The notes: generated by a model from the letters alone, not told the origin. 41,332 nucleotides of DNA from Clostridia bacterium (GCA_017559445.1 JAFYSJ010000015.1:1-41332), one strand, 5' to 3'. Positions 15,203 to 24,764 are shown, counted from the stretch's first letter. Program-made: numbers and translations.

Positions 15203-15688
15203 TTAATCCATGTAATGAGACAACATGTCGTCAACCATATCTGGTGTCAACTTGCCGTATACATCTTCGTCAATAACAACAACTGGTGCGAGACCGCAAG
15301 CACCTACACAACGGCATGTGTCGATAGAAAAATTACCATCTGGTGTAATGCCGCCAGCAGAAATGCCAAGTCTCTTCTCAAGCTCTGCCAAAATCTTGTC
15401 AGAACCCTTAACGTAACATGCTGTACCGAGACAAACGCTAATCTTGTGCTTGCCCTTAGGTGACAGTGTAAACTGTGAATAGAATGTGGCTACGCCATAA
15501 ACCTCGGCCAATGTAACGCCAAGTCCGCCAGCAACCATCTGCTGAACTTCAATTGGCAAGTAACCGTAAATTCTCTGTGCCTCCTGCAAAACTGGCATCA
15601 AACAACCAGGCTCGTTCTTCTCTTTTTCAATAAAAGCCTTAAGTTCCAGTTCCTGCTCAGGGGTTCCCTTAAAAGGTATCTGTGTCAT
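15203..15688 (-). CDS. [2Fe-2S] subunit of the hydrogenase (NuoE/HydC type)
   Basis: The 161-residue protein is a thioredoxin-like ferredoxin of the NuoE family. An N-terminal helical part is followed by the four cluster ligands in CLGTACYVKG and CRCVGACGLAPV. It passes electrons between the NADH site of the NuoF-like subunit and the hydrogenase clusters. It is the first gene of the operon nuoE-nuoF-hydA; the ATG follows GGGAGG and a strong promoter lies at 15740-15768. Confidence 0.95.
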   Translation of the reverse strand: MTQIPFKGTPEQELELKAFIEKEKNEPGCLMPVLQEAQRIYGYLPIEVQQMVAGGLGVTLAEVYGVATFYSQFTLSPKGKHKISVCLGTACYVKGSDKILAELEKRLGISAGGITPDGNFSIDTCRCVGACGLAPVVVIDEDVYGKLTPDMVDDMLSHYMD

Positions 15689-15739
15689 AAATTCCTCCCG
15701 GGTTATAATAATTAATAATAAAGCTAACCCAACTTGTTC

Positions 15740-15768
15740 ATTATAGTTAGATAAAATTATAAAGTCAA
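15740..15768 (-). promoter_or_regulatory. Promoter of the hydrogenase operon
   Basis: On the minus strand -35 TTGACT (15763-15768) and -10 TATAAT (15740-15745) are 17 bases apart. It lies about 50 bases before the nuoE start codon. Confidence 0.8.
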
Positions 15769-15860
15769 TTTATACAATAAATTTCTCGTGTGAAAGCAAA
15801 ATTTTGTAATATTTTCACTCATTTTTCAACATTTACATTTATTTCACCTTTTAGTGTGCG

Positions 15861-15890
15861 AAAAAAAGGACACCACATAAGTGATGTCCT
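15861..15890 (-). terminator. Terminator after ileS
   Basis: On the minus strand GGACATCAC/GTGGTGTCC forms a 9-base stem (one wobble) with loop TTAT, followed by seven T. It lies 17 bases after the ileS stop. Confidence 0.88.
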
Positions 15891-15906
15891 CAAAATTTAC
15901 TATAAA

Positions 15907-18900
15907 TTAAACCTTTGCAACTGTGATCTTGCAATCCTTGCCATTAAGATCAGCTGTTTCACCATCGTTATCTTCTCTTACGAAGTTAACACAAAGTGTC
16001 TCGGAGCAAATGTACTCCTTGTGACCTGCCAATGCTGTAGCCAGCTCGTCGTCACAGCTGTACTTAATCTGGATGTTATCCATCATGTCAAGGTCAAGAG
16101 TCTTACGCATCTGCTGTACCTTGGAGATGAACTCTCTAGCATAACCTTCGCTAATAAGTGCATCGTCAAGGTGTGTATCGAGGATAACAAACAAGTTACC
16201 ATCAACCATAACGTTGTAACCTTCCTTAGCAGAAATACGGATGTCTGTATTCTCTGCCTTTGCGAAGTAAGGTGTACCTGCAATATCAAGCTCGATGGTC
16301 TGACCAGCCTCGATTGCCATTGCAGCCTCTGCTGCATCAAGCTTACCAAGTGCCGCTGCAAAGAGCTTAATGTTGCTACCAAGCTCAGGACCTGCAACCT
16401 TAAAGTTAGGCTTGATCATAAAGTTCATGTACTCGCCAAGCTTATCTGCGTATACGAGAGACTTAACGTTAAGTTCCTCGCGAACTGTTGCTTCCAAATC
16501 ACCAAGCAAATCACGATGCTTGCTTGCGATGTAGATATTGTAAAGTGGCTGACGAACCTTAATCTTAGCAGACTCTCTAGCAGAACGGCCAAGAGAAACA
16601 AGGTTACGTGCCAAATCCATTCTAGCTTCAAGTGTCTCATCTACATATGCAGTGTTGCATACTGGGAACTGAGCCAAATGAACGGATGTGTCATGACCAA
16701 GAGCTCTGTACATCTCCTCAGAGATATATGGAGCAAAAGGAGCCATAATCTTAGCCAAATCACCGAGAATCTCGTATGTTGTAGCATATACAGACTGCTT
16801 ATCAAGATCCATCTCGGAAGACCAGAATCTACGACGAGATCTTCTGATATACCAGTTAGAAAGGTCCTCAGCAACGAAGTTCTGAATAGCTCTTACGGAC
16901 TTCATGTGATCGTACTGCTCCATGTAGCCTGTAACCTCTGCTGCCAAGCTGTTAAATCTAGATACAATCCAACGATCAAGCATTGGTCTATCCTTGTACT
17001 CAATGTGGAACTCAGAAGGATCTACATTGTCTACACCAGCATAAAGTGTGAAGAAGTTGAAGCAATTCTTAAGTGTCAAGAAGCACTTAGACACAACTTC
17101 CTTAAGACCATCCTCATCAAATCTTGTTGGTGTCCAAGCTGGAGATACAGAAAGAATGTACCATCTAACTGCGTCTGCACCATACTTATCAAACATCTCG
17201 AATGGATCTACGGAGTTACCCTTGGACTTGTGCATCTTGTGTCCATGCTTATCCAACATAAGGTCGTTAACAAGAACTCTCTTGTAAGGAGATTTACCTG
17301 TAATGAATGTGGAAATATTAAGCAAAGAGTTGAACCAACCACGAGTCTGGTCGATACCCTCGCAGATAAAGTCTGCAGGGAACTTTTCCTCAAAGAACTT
17401 CTCCTTGTTCTCGAAGGGGTAGTGCCACTGTGCGAAGGGCATTGCGCCACTATCGAACCAGCAGTCACATACATCAGGAACTCTGCTCATTGTCTTGCCA
17501 CAGTGAGGACACTTAATATGAACATTATCTACATAAGGTCTGTGAAGCTCGATTGTCTCATCGATATCCTCAATAGCCTTCTCTACCAACTCTGCTCTAG
17601 AGCCAATGCTCTCAAGGTGACCGCACTCACATCTCCAGATGTTAAGAGGTGTACCCCAATATCTAGAACGAGAAAGTGCCCAGTCTACGCTGTTCTCAAG
17701 CCAGTTACCAAAGCGCTTCTCACCAACAAATGGTGGATACCACTCAACTGTGTTGTTGTTAGCAACAAGCTGATCTCTCATAGCTGTTGTCTTAATGTAC
17801 CAGCTAGGCTTTGCATAATAAAGAAGTGGTGTACCACATCTCCAGCAGTGAGGATAGTTATGAACCATCTTCTCCTTGCGGAAAAGCTTACCATTCTCAT
17901 AGAGCCAAGTAATAATATCTGGATCTGCCTCCATAACATTCATACCAACCCAAGGTGTTTCAACATACTGACCCTTGTCGTTAACAGGCTGTACAACAGG
18001 CAAGTCATATCTAAGACCTGTATTGTAGTCGTCTGCACCGAATGCTGGAGCTGTGTGAACGATACCTGTACCATCGTCAGTTGTAACATAGTCTGCACAT
18101 GTAACAAAGAAAGCCTTCTTGTTAGGCTGGCAGAATGGCATGAGCTGCTCATACTCCCAGTACTCCATGTCCTTACCTGTCATTTCAGCAAGAACCTCAT
18201 AATCCTCGCTCTGGAGAACCTTAGGTGCCAACTGTTTCTGTACATAGTAAACAGTATCCTTGAACTTAATCTTAACATACTGCTCGTTGGGGTTAACGGT
18301 AAGAGCTACGTTGGAAGCAAGTGTCCAAGGTGTAGTTGTCCATACCAAGAAATATGCATCCTCGTCAGCCTTCTTGAATTTAACGTATACAGTATTAACT
18401 GTGATCTCCTTATAACCCTGAGCAACCTCGTGGGAAGCAAGACCTGTACCGCAACGTGTGCAGTAAGGCAAAATCTTGTGTCCATCGTAAATAAGTCCTG
18501 CATCAAAGAAAGACTTAAGAATCCACCACTCTGTCTCAATATAGTTGTTATCAAGAGTGATATATGGGTTGTCCATATCGATAGCGTATGCCATGCGCTC
18601 TGTCATGTTGCGCCACATACCCTCGTATGTAAATACGGACTCACGGCACTTCTTGTTAAATGCCTCAATACCGTACTGCTCAATCTCAGTCTTGTCATTA
18701 AGACCAAGCTGCTTCTCTACTTCGATCTCAACAGGCAATCCGTGTGTATCCCAGCCAGCCTTACGCTTAACTTGATAACCCTGCATTGTCTTGTAACGGC
18801 ATACAGAGTCCTTGAGAGTTCTAGCAATAACGTGGTGAATACCAGGTCTACCATTAGCTGTTGGTGGACCCTCGTAGAAAATGAATGGCTTAGCACCCTC

Positions 18901-19002
18901 TCTCTCGCTGGTAAACTTGTCAAATAATTGTTCCTGATTCCACAGGTCTCTGATGGCCTGCTCATTATCCTTAACAGGCTTTGTTGACAAAGATTTAATC
19001 AT
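15907..19002 (-). CDS. ileS: Isoleucyl-tRNA synthetase, type-2-like
   Basis: The 1031-residue enzyme charges tRNA-Ile. The class I HIGH motif is GIHH (54-57) after PPTANGRP, and the KMSKS motif reads KMHKS (589-593) before KGNSVDP. The editing domain shows TTTPWTLASN (222-231) and GTGIVHTAPAFGADD. Zinc-like pairs CECGH and CPHCG lie near 457-502. The length and these variants point to the IleRS2 (eukaryote-like) form, which is often less sensitive to mupirocin, although that cannot be read directly. The start follows AGGGGAT. The leader is too short for a T-box, unlike many Firmicutes ileS genes. Confidence 0.96.
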   Translation of the reverse strand: MIKSLSTKPVKDNEQAIRDLWNQEQLFDKFTSEREGAKPFIFYEGPPTANGRPGIHHVIARTLKDSVCRYKTMQGYQVKRKAGWDTHGLPVEIEVEKQLGLNDKTEIEQYGIEAFNKKCRESVFTYEGMWRNMTERMAYAIDMDNPYITLDNNYIETEWWILKSFFDAGLIYDGHKILPYCTRCGTGLASHEVAQGYKEITVNTVYVKFKKADEDAYFLVWTTTPWTLASNVALTVNPNEQYVKIKFKDTVYYVQKQLAPKVLQSEDYEVLAEMTGKDMEYWEYEQLMPFCQPNKKAFFVTCADYVTTDDGTGIVHTAPAFGADDYNTGLRYDLPVVQPVNDKGQYVETPWVGMNVMEADPDIITWLYENGKLFRKEKMVHNYPHCWRCGTPLLYYAKPSWYIKTTAMRDQLVANNNTVEWYPPFVGEKRFGNWLENSVDWALSRSRYWGTPLNIWRCECGHLESIGSRAELVEKAIEDIDETIELHRPYVDNVHIKCPHCGKTMSRVPDVCDCWFDSGAMPFAQWHYPFENKEKFFEEKFPADFICEGIDQTRGWFNSLLNISTFITGKSPYKRVLVNDLMLDKHGHKMHKSKGNSVDPFEMFDKYGADAVRWYILSVSPAWTPTRFDEDGLKEVVSKCFLTLKNCFNFFTLYAGVDNVDPSEFHIEYKDRPMLDRWIVSRFNSLAAEVTGYMEQYDHMKSVRAIQNFVAEDLSNWYIRRSRRRFWSSEMDLDKQSVYATTYEILGDLAKIMAPFAPYISEEMYRALGHDTSVHLAQFPVCNTAYVDETLEARMDLARNLVSLGRSARESAKIKVRQPLYNIYIASKHRDLLGDLEATVREELNVKSLVYADKLGEYMNFMIKPNFKVAGPELGSNIKLFAAALGKLDAAEAAMAIEAGQTIELDIAGTPYFAKAENTDIRISAKEGYNVMVDGNLFVILDTHLDDALISEGYAREFISKVQQMRKTLDLDMMDNIQIKYSCDDELATALAGHKEYICSETLCVNFVREDNDGETADLNGKDCKITVAKV

Positions 19003-19058
19003 CTATCTATCCCCTAAAATTTAATACAAAGTAAAACGCATAAAGCGCAGCATCTGCA

Positions 19059-19086
19059 ATTATATCAAATGGTAATATAATTTCAA
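19059..19086 (-). promoter_or_regulatory. Promoter of ileS
   Basis: On the minus strand -35 TTGAAA (19081-19086) and -10 TATAAT (19059-19064) are 16 bases apart. The -35 overlaps the last codons of the upstream helicase-like gene. Confidence 0.75.
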
Positions 19087-22000
19087 CGCTTAATAAGTCC
19101 AGAGAGCAATCTCATCTCTCTATCTCCCCATGTGCTGGATGAAGTTCTAATGGCTAAAATGTTATCTCTGTTGAGAACATCGTTAAGCATAATGCACTGT
19201 TCTCTAAGAGATGACTTAACAGCTTCTGGTCCGTCAGAAATAATTGCCGCCAAAGGTCTCATTACTGTAATGTCATCAGACATAACAAAGAGCATAATTG
19301 GAGAATCTGGATCACATGGCTTAACCGGTCTAAGACCCATATTTTCAACTACGTCAGAAACATACTCTCTAAATGGATCAGCATTTCTGTCATCAGATGT
19401 AAGCTCTGCTCCAGGTCTTGTATTGAGGAAATATGGTCTCAATGTTCTGGTGTAGCAATGCTTTGCCATCAAGATGCCCATGAGAGAATCAATAGGTGCA
19501 TCGTAAACAGATCCGTTACATCCCATAGTAACTAACTGCTTAGATCTCAAAAGAGCTCCAAGACAAGAATATGGGCTAATGTTATGGCCATCTGGAATCA
19601 TTACACAGTCAAATGCATTACCAGACTTGTGTGGAACATTAACCATTGCATATGTGGGAGCAACAAATACTGGAATACATGTTCTAATAACTCTGCCAAA
19701 CTTGTCCAACATATTATCATCGTACTGAGCAAGCTCCTCAGGATTCTGGCACAAATCATGGAAAGCCATGTACTGCTTAAGGAACTCGCTATTACGTACT
19801 GCAAGCTTAATCTTTTCGACGTAAGACAAGATTGTCTTATCAAGGTTAAGTGCTGGAACAGACTTTTCGGAAGATGCGTAAGCTGTTGCTCTCCTGATAA
19901 TCTCCTTAGAGTTAATACCAATAAACTCTGGAACCTCATTAACTCTGTAATCTCTAATCTTGCGATAATAATTAACGAGGAAGGACTCACAAAGTGTATT
20001 TTCAATCTTAGACCACTTGGCAGTAACCTGAGTTACGCCAGAAAGTCCTGCTTCATCAAGTGACTTAACAATGCGATTATACTCAGCAATCTCACCAAGT
20101 TTATCAATGCCGTCTTTCCAGACATTAATCTGCTGCAAAATGTTAGCAAATCTAAAACTCAAAAAGATGTCATAACCAACAAGCTGAACAGTATCCAAGA
20201 ACTCCTTAAGTCCTGTGCGGAACTCGTCTGCTGCCTTGTCATAATCAATAAGGTGCAATGACATGGCTCCTGTGTCGTAATCAGCAATTCGCATTTCTGC
20301 AACATACTGGTTATCTGCAAAATCAGAAAGGCTAAATGCTGTATACCAGTCAGCGAAGTTAAGAACTCGATTAATGTCCTCCTTAACTCCTCTAAACTCT
20401 CCCTTAATTACCTTACGAAGCAAGTCCATACCATAATCAAAAGACTGACGAATAGTCTCAAGGCGAATGCACTTGTCGATCATATTAATCTTGTCAGCAG
20501 TCTTAAGTTTCTTCCAGTTCTTGGAGAAATAATCTCCCATCTGCTTCTTACCGTTGCGCTGATCCTTATCAAAGAGCTTAAGACCATTATTTTCTGCCAA
20601 AATATCCTTCCAGAGAGTCATATCATTAATTGTATATGTCTCATCTGGAGTCTCAATAAAGTCAGCAAGTTGCTGCTTAATGGAATCATACTCCTGCTGC
20701 AAAGCAAGTGCTGCCTTAGCCTCTTCTGTAACAAGAGATGGCTGCTGCCATGCATCAGAAATAAGATTAATGAAAGAACAATCAGGTCTGCTGGCCAAAT
20801 ATCTAACTGGCTCAGACAAGTTTTTAACTTTCTTCATGTCAATAGGAGCTGGAAGTTGTGAAACCTGAGCAAGCATGTTACCCTTATCTCTAACAACCTC
20901 AACATCCTTAGCAAGTTTATCAAGCATTTCTTTAAGGTTATCTGTTGTTTCTTTAGAAATAGATGTAACCTTACTGCCCCAGAATGGATTAGTTCTAGCA
21001 AGACCAACTGTTTCAATGTGATTTTCAAGAGCTCTTACCTTCTCAAGTTTACCTGCGAGTTCCTTAGGAGACCATTTTTCAGGATTTGCAATATTAATCT
21101 CAGGAATATTCTCCTTACGGCTGGCAAATCTCTGCTCCAAAACGAGAATACATCCATTAACACCATAAAGTGTCATGCCTGTGTTGCCAATCTTGCCAGA
21201 AACATAGGAGTAGAAATTAGAAACATCGCTACGAACTCTGTCGATTGTTCTATAAGCCTCAGCGATCTTAGGAGCAGAAAGTCTAGTGGACTCCCTGTTG
21301 AAGAAATCGATGGAACGAAGGTATGCATTAACGATGCGCTCATTATCCAGCTTAACATCACCTGTAAGTCTGATATACAAATCACCAAGACCAACATTAT
21401 CCAAGGACTGACATACAGAGTCAAGAATCTTGTTATCTCTAGATGTAATAAGTAAACGCTTATCATTACCAATAGCATTGGACGCAAAGTTAACAACGTT
21501 CTCAAGTGGAGTTCTGTCGTCTGTAGCATCGAGCAAAATGCAGTTATGCTTATTAATGTCCGCAAGAGCCATCAACTTGCTCATATCACTGTTGTACATA
21601 TAGTAAAGAGAATCTGGAGCTGTAATCTTGTCCATATCCTCATTGTTATCTACATTTCTAATTGGGAACTGATCCTTGTTGAAAATGCAATCCATGTTTG
21701 CAAAACCTGGCATTACAGAAATCTTATCGTTAAATGCAACAGATGCAAATTCCATCTCCTCGGATCTATCAGCCAATATCAAGTTGATCTCCCATGCATC
21801 GTAAGTAAGACCTGTGTCAGAGCAAAGCTTGTACAAATCAGGATCTACAGATGCAATGGCATTACGAGGCTCAGATTTAGGATCAAAGTTAGCATAAATG
21901 TCAGCCTCGTTTGATTCCTTATACTTCTCCTGAAGTCCTCTATTAGCAGATAATCCCTTAGCAGCCGCTGTCAGGTCCAATTTCTTGTCACCAACAACGT

Positions 22001-22304
22001 AATTAAGCTGAATTGTAAAGATTGGATGTGTAACGTTATTGCCCTCTGCATCTACTGAAAACAAAGAACCAATACCAAAGAACAATCTGATATTATTGTT
22101 ATTAGAAATAATATCTAAGTTATTAATAAAAGACTCGTCAATCTCTGTAAGTGGAATAGAAATAGTACGTCCACCATTAAAAAACTTACGATCAACGTGC
22201 TTAAGATAAGAAGAGTCAATTTTATATATTGAATTATTGCCTGGGCAATAAAGAGAACCTGTGGTGTTATAATTAAAAAATCCGGAAAGATTGAATCCTG
22301 ACAT
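19083..22304 (-). CDS. Degenerate SF1 helicase-like protein (DUF4011/AAA_11-related) lacking ATPase motifs
   Basis: The 1073-residue protein follows the order of large DUF4011-type SF1 helicases. The N-terminal part has IRLFFGIGSLFS...HPIFTIQLNYV (about 72-103), like the family's ALGFLEW...PLLLVPVEL block. The P-loop region follows (SKLMALADINKHNCILLDATDD, then NVVNFASNAIGNDKRLLITS at about 269-288), then VGLGDLYIRL. A long helical insert comes next. The C-terminal part has FDCVMIPDGHN (898-908) and KQLVTMGCNGS (922-932). The canonical residues GPPGTGKS, DEAS and GDPKQ are all replaced, so ATP hydrolysis is unlikely. The frame is intact and codon use matches the neighbours, so it looks selected rather than decayed. 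The start follows GAGGTGA. Family placement is by pattern, not by search. Confidence 0.65.
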   Translation of the reverse strand: MSGFNLSGFFNYNTTGSLYCPGNNSIYKIDSSYLKHVDRKFFNGGRTISIPLTEIDESFINNLDIISNNNNIRLFFGIGSLFSVDAEGNNVTHPIFTIQLNYVVGDKKLDLTAAAKGLSANRGLQEKYKESNEADIYANFDPKSEPRNAIASVDPDLYKLCSDTGLTYDAWEINLILADRSEEMEFASVAFNDKISVMPGFANMDCIFNKDQFPIRNVDNNEDMDKITAPDSLYYMYNSDMSKLMALADINKHNCILLDATDDRTPLENVVNFASNAIGNDKRLLITSRDNKILDSVCQSLDNVGLGDLYIRLTGDVKLDNERIVNAYLRSIDFFNRESTRLSAPKIAEAYRTIDRVRSDVSNFYSYVSGKIGNTGMTLYGVNGCILVLEQRFASRKENIPEINIANPEKWSPKELAGKLEKVRALENHIETVGLARTNPFWGSKVTSISKETTDNLKEMLDKLAKDVEVVRDKGNMLAQVSQLPAPIDMKKVKNLSEPVRYLASRPDCSFINLISDAWQQPSLVTEEAKAALALQQEYDSIKQQLADFIETPDETYTINDMTLWKDILAENNGLKLFDKDQRNGKKQMGDYFSKNWKKLKTADKINMIDKCIRLETIRQSFDYGMDLLRKVIKGEFRGVKEDINRVLNFADWYTAFSLSDFADNQYVAEMRIADYDTGAMSLHLIDYDKAADEFRTGLKEFLDTVQLVGYDIFLSFRFANILQQINVWKDGIDKLGEIAEYNRIVKSLDEAGLSGVTQVTAKWSKIENTLCESFLVNYYRKIRDYRVNEVPEFIGINSKEIIRRATAYASSEKSVPALNLDKTILSYVEKIKLAVRNSEFLKQYMAFHDLCQNPEELAQYDDNMLDKFGRVIRTCIPVFVAPTYAMVNVPHKSGNAFDCVMIPDGHNISPYSCLGALLRSKQLVTMGCNGSVYDAPIDSLMGILMAKHCYTRTLRPYFLNTRPGAELTSDDRNADPFREYVSDVVENMGLRPVKPCDPDSPIMLFVMSDDITVMRPLAAIISDGPEAVKSSLREQCIMLNDVLNRDNILAIRTSSSTWGDREMRLLSGLIKR

Positions 22305-22348
22305 ATTCTCACCTCAAAACTTTTTTATTGAAAATATTATAATATGTA

Positions 22349-22377
22349 TTGACCTAATATTCAACGGGTGCTATAAT
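22349..22377 (+). promoter_or_regulatory. Promoter of tRNA-Leu
   Basis: -35 TTGACC (22349-22354) and -10 TATAAT (22372-22377) are 17 bases apart, and the tRNA begins 11 bases after the -10. Confidence 0.85.
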
Positions 22378-22388
22378 CCATTTCTGTT

Positions 22389-22475
22389 GTCGGTGTGTCG
22401 GAATTGGCAGACGATGCAGACTCAAAATCTGTTGTCCGCAAGGGCGTGTGGGTTCAAGTCCCACCACCGGCACCA
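22389..22475 (+). tRNA. tRNA-Leu (anticodon CAA)
   Basis: An 87-base class II tRNA with encoded CCA. The anticodon stem GCAGA/TCTGT encloses CTCAAAA, giving anticodon CAA. A long variable arm GTCCGCAAGGGC and T arm GTGGG TTCAAGT CCCAC follow. The acceptor GTCGGTG pairs with CACCGGC with one wobble. Confidence 0.95.
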
Positions 22476-22478
22476 AGT

Positions 22479-22512
22479 ATCGGTGATCCACAATGTGGGT
22501 CACCGATTTTTT
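22479..22512 (+). terminator. Terminator after tRNA-Leu
   Basis: ATCGGTGA/TCACCGAT with an inner CCAC/GTGG stem is followed by a six-T run, three bases after the tRNA end. Confidence 0.9.
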
Positions 22513-22548
22513 ATATCCAATTGTCCTTACATATTTAATTTAAGCATT

Positions 22549-23709
22549 ATGGTACATCTTTTATTAATCATTATCTATTTTGCATTTATCGGTCTTGGCC
22601 TTCCCGACTCTTTGTTCGGCACATCTTGGCCATCTATGTATCCACAGTTTGATGTTCCCGTATCCTACGCTGGAATAGTTTCTATGATCATCGCCATAGG
22701 TACAGTTATTTCCAGTTTGAATGGAGATAAACTTACTCGTAGATTTGGGGCTGGAAAAGTTACTGCATTTAGTGTTTCTCTTACAGCATTTGCTATTTGG
22801 GGATTTAGCTTTAGCAGATCTTTCCCTATGATTATCCTATTTGCTATTCCTTATGGTCTAGGTGCAGGTAGCGTTGATGCTGCCCTTAATAACTATGTTG
22901 CGCTTCATTACGAAAGCAAGCATATGAGTTGGCTTCACTGTTTCTGGGGAATTGGTACTATCATTGGCCCATATGTAATTGGATATGGGCTTACAAGCAG
23001 TGGTACTTGGGTAACTGGATATAGATTTGTTGGTATATTGCTTGTTGTAATGGCCACAGTTTTGTTTATAAGCCAGCCATTGTGGCACAAGAGAAACAAT
23101 CCATCTAATTCTGCAGAAACCCCAAACACAAAGAGTCTTTCTCTCAAAGAGATTGTTAATATACGCGGTGCCAAAGAAGTAATGCTTACATTCTTCTGCT
23201 ACTGCACATTGGAAGGCACAACAATGCTTTGGGCAAGTAGCTACATGGTACTAAAATGCAATATTCCAGAAGCCAACGCTGCTAAGCTTGCCTCCTTATT
23301 TTACATCGGATTAACAGCTGGCAGAGCTCTCAGTGGATTCCTCACCATGAAGTTCACTGACAGACAAATGATTCGCGCAGGACAGGCATTTATCCTTGTA
23401 GGTCTAATTGTTATGCTTCTTCCATTTGGAATTACCACAACAATTATTGGTCTTATTCTTACAGGCCTTGGATGCGCTCCTATTTATCCTTGCATTATCC
23501 ACTCTACTCCATCCCATTTTGGTGCGGATAAATCACAGGCTGTTATCGGCGTTCAAATGGCAAGCGCATATACAGCTAACTGCATAATGCCAGCACTTTT
23601 TGGTGTTATTGCCAGAAACATTAGCGTTTCTCTTTTGCCTGTATATTTGTTAGTATCACTTATGGTTATGTTCCTAGCAAATGAGGCTTTGGCTAAAAAA
23701 ACAGCTTAA
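22549..23709 (+). CDS. MFS transporter
   Basis: The 386-residue protein has about twelve hydrophobic segments. It begins MVHLLLIIIYFAFIGLGLPD and carries the major-facilitator loop GDKLTRRFGAGK after helix 2. It resembles fucose-permease-like and related MFS proteins (GLPDSLFGTSWPSMYPQF near the start), which move sugars or small molecules by proton symport; the substrate is not known. The start at 22549 is chosen because the frame upstream runs through the tRNA and its terminator. No good ribosome site precedes this ATG and no clear promoter was found, so expression may depend on an atypical signal or readthrough of the tRNA terminator. Confidence 0.85.
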   Translation: MVHLLLIIIYFAFIGLGLPDSLFGTSWPSMYPQFDVPVSYAGIVSMIIAIGTVISSLNGDKLTRRFGAGKVTAFSVSLTAFAIWGFSFSRSFPMIILFAIPYGLGAGSVDAALNNYVALHYESKHMSWLHCFWGIGTIIGPYVIGYGLTSSGTWVTGYRFVGILLVVMATVLFISQPLWHKRNNPSNSAETPNTKSLSLKEIVNIRGAKEVMLTFFCYCTLEGTTMLWASSYMVLKCNIPEANAAKLASLFYIGLTAGRALSGFLTMKFTDRQMIRAGQAFILVGLIVMLLPFGITTTIIGLILTGLGCAPIYPCIIHSTPSHFGADKSQAVIGVQMASAYTANCIMPALFGVIARNISVSLLPVYLLVSLMVMFLANEALAKKTA

Positions 23710-23724
23710 TTGAATATATTAAAT

Positions 23725-23750
23725 AAGGACTGAGCGAAAACTCAGTCCTT
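23725..23750. terminator. Shared terminator between converging genes
   Basis: AAGGACTGAG/CTCAGTCCTT with loop CGAAAA. T-rich tails on both sides suit the MFS gene (plus) and the zinc-ribbon gene (minus). Confidence 0.7.
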
Positions 23751-23808
23751 TAACTTTATCATTAAATATTTGGTTAAAAATCTTCATTACTACAATTAGA
23801 ATAAAACA

Positions 23809-24117
23809 TTATAAATTAAAGAATCCTGTCAATGAAAATGTAAATACAAATATAAAGATAAAATAAATAAAAGTAAATACAAAACTTGCAATAACATTGA
23901 CCAATGCACCAATACCTGCTGTTTTAGCTGTCTTAGGCTTTTGATCCTTCCAGATTAAAAAAAGAATGAGTCCTACAATTGGTACAAAGAAACCAAGCAA
24001 TCCCCATAGAAAGCCACCCTTATCCTCACCAACAGGCTTAGATAATGCAACACCACAATTCATGCAATATTCTGCATTATCTGAAACTTCCTTACCACAA
24101 TTAAAACAGTATCCCAT
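23809..24117 (-). CDS. Zinc-ribbon membrane protein
   Basis: The 102-residue protein starts with a double-CxxC zinc ribbon (CFNCGKEVSDNAEYCMNCG, residues 4-22). Two hydrophobic segments follow, at about 35-55 (GFLWGLLGFFVPIVGLILFLIW, which suits a hairpin or one span) and about 70-98. This layout is common in small Firmicutes proteins of unknown role. The gene starts two bases after the stop of the cytidylate-kinase-like gene, so the two form an operon. Confidence 0.8.
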   Translation of the reverse strand: MGYCFNCGKEVSDNAEYCMNCGVALSKPVGEDKGGFLWGLLGFFVPIVGLILFLIWKDQKPKTAKTAGIGALVNVIASFVFTFIYFIFIFVFTFSLTGFFNL

Positions 24118-24119
24118 AA

Positions 24120-24731
24120 TTAATCCTTTTCAACTAATGCCACAATCATGTCGCATGCTGCCTTAATATCAATAGAAGAGGTATTAATGGCCAAATCATA
24201 ATTTGACTTACATCCCCACTTACAACAAGTAACATCTTGATAATATCTAGCTCTATTCTTATCAATCTGCTTCATAAGCTTAATAAGCTGCTTCTCGGTC
24301 AATTTTTCGTTAGCAGGAGCCTTCTTTCTACATCTAGCAATCTTCTCTTCCATATTACCATAAACGAAAATACGAAGGGGATTGTAATCCTTAAGAAGAT
24401 AATCAGCACATCTACCAACAATTACGCAATTAGATTTCTCTGCCATTTCTACTAGAATATTAGAAAGTTCAGACATAATAGATGTATGATTCTCAATCAT
24501 TACATCATTGTAACTGCTATGAAGAGTTGTACCAATTGTAATTGGATAATAAACAATTGGTCTATTCTCAATAATCTGCTTAACATATTCAGTTGCAAGA
24601 TTAGTTCTCTTGGAAATCTCCTGGATAATCTCTTTATCATAATATGCGTAGCCAAGCTTTTCGGCCAATCTCTTGCCTACTTCTCTGCCACCGCTACCAA
24701 ATTCTCTACCAATAGTAATAACTTTGTTCAT
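24120..24731 (-). CDS. Cytidylate kinase-like family protein
   Basis: The 203 residues match the cytidylate-kinase-like group widespread in Clostridia. The P-loop variant ITIGREFGSGGREVGKRLAE opens the protein, then YAYYDKEII, CVIVGRCADYLL and a lid-like region IARCRKKAPANEKLTEKQ. The members resemble nucleoside monophosphate kinases, but the true substrate is undetermined; the housekeeping Cmk is a different protein. The ATG follows GGGAGG and a good promoter lies at 24765-24793. Confidence 0.85.
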   Translation of the reverse strand: MNKVITIGREFGSGGREVGKRLAEKLGYAYYDKEIIQEISKRTNLATEYVKQIIENRPIVYYPITIGTTLHSSYNDVMIENHTSIMSELSNILVEMAEKSNCVIVGRCADYLLKDYNPLRIFVYGNMEEKIARCRKKAPANEKLTEKQLIKLMKQIDKNRARYYQDVTCCKWGCKSNYDLAINTSSIDIKAACDMIVALVEKD

Positions 24732-24764
24732 GGGTATTCCTCCCTTGTTTTCTAATATTTTATA

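Noticed and set aside
15790-18927. A 1045-codon open frame on the plus strand
   Set aside because: It lies antisense to ileS, has no ribosome site or family motif, and is rich in Cys, Asn and Ser as expected of an antisense shadow.
19003-19082. Possible T-box leader for ileS
   Set aside because: The space between the upstream gene and ileS is only 80 bases and already holds the promoter; no AGGGUGG-like T-box core and no terminator.
22291-22548. N-terminal extension of the MFS transporter
   Set aside because: The extension would be translated through tRNA-Leu and its terminator; the first plausible start is at 22549.
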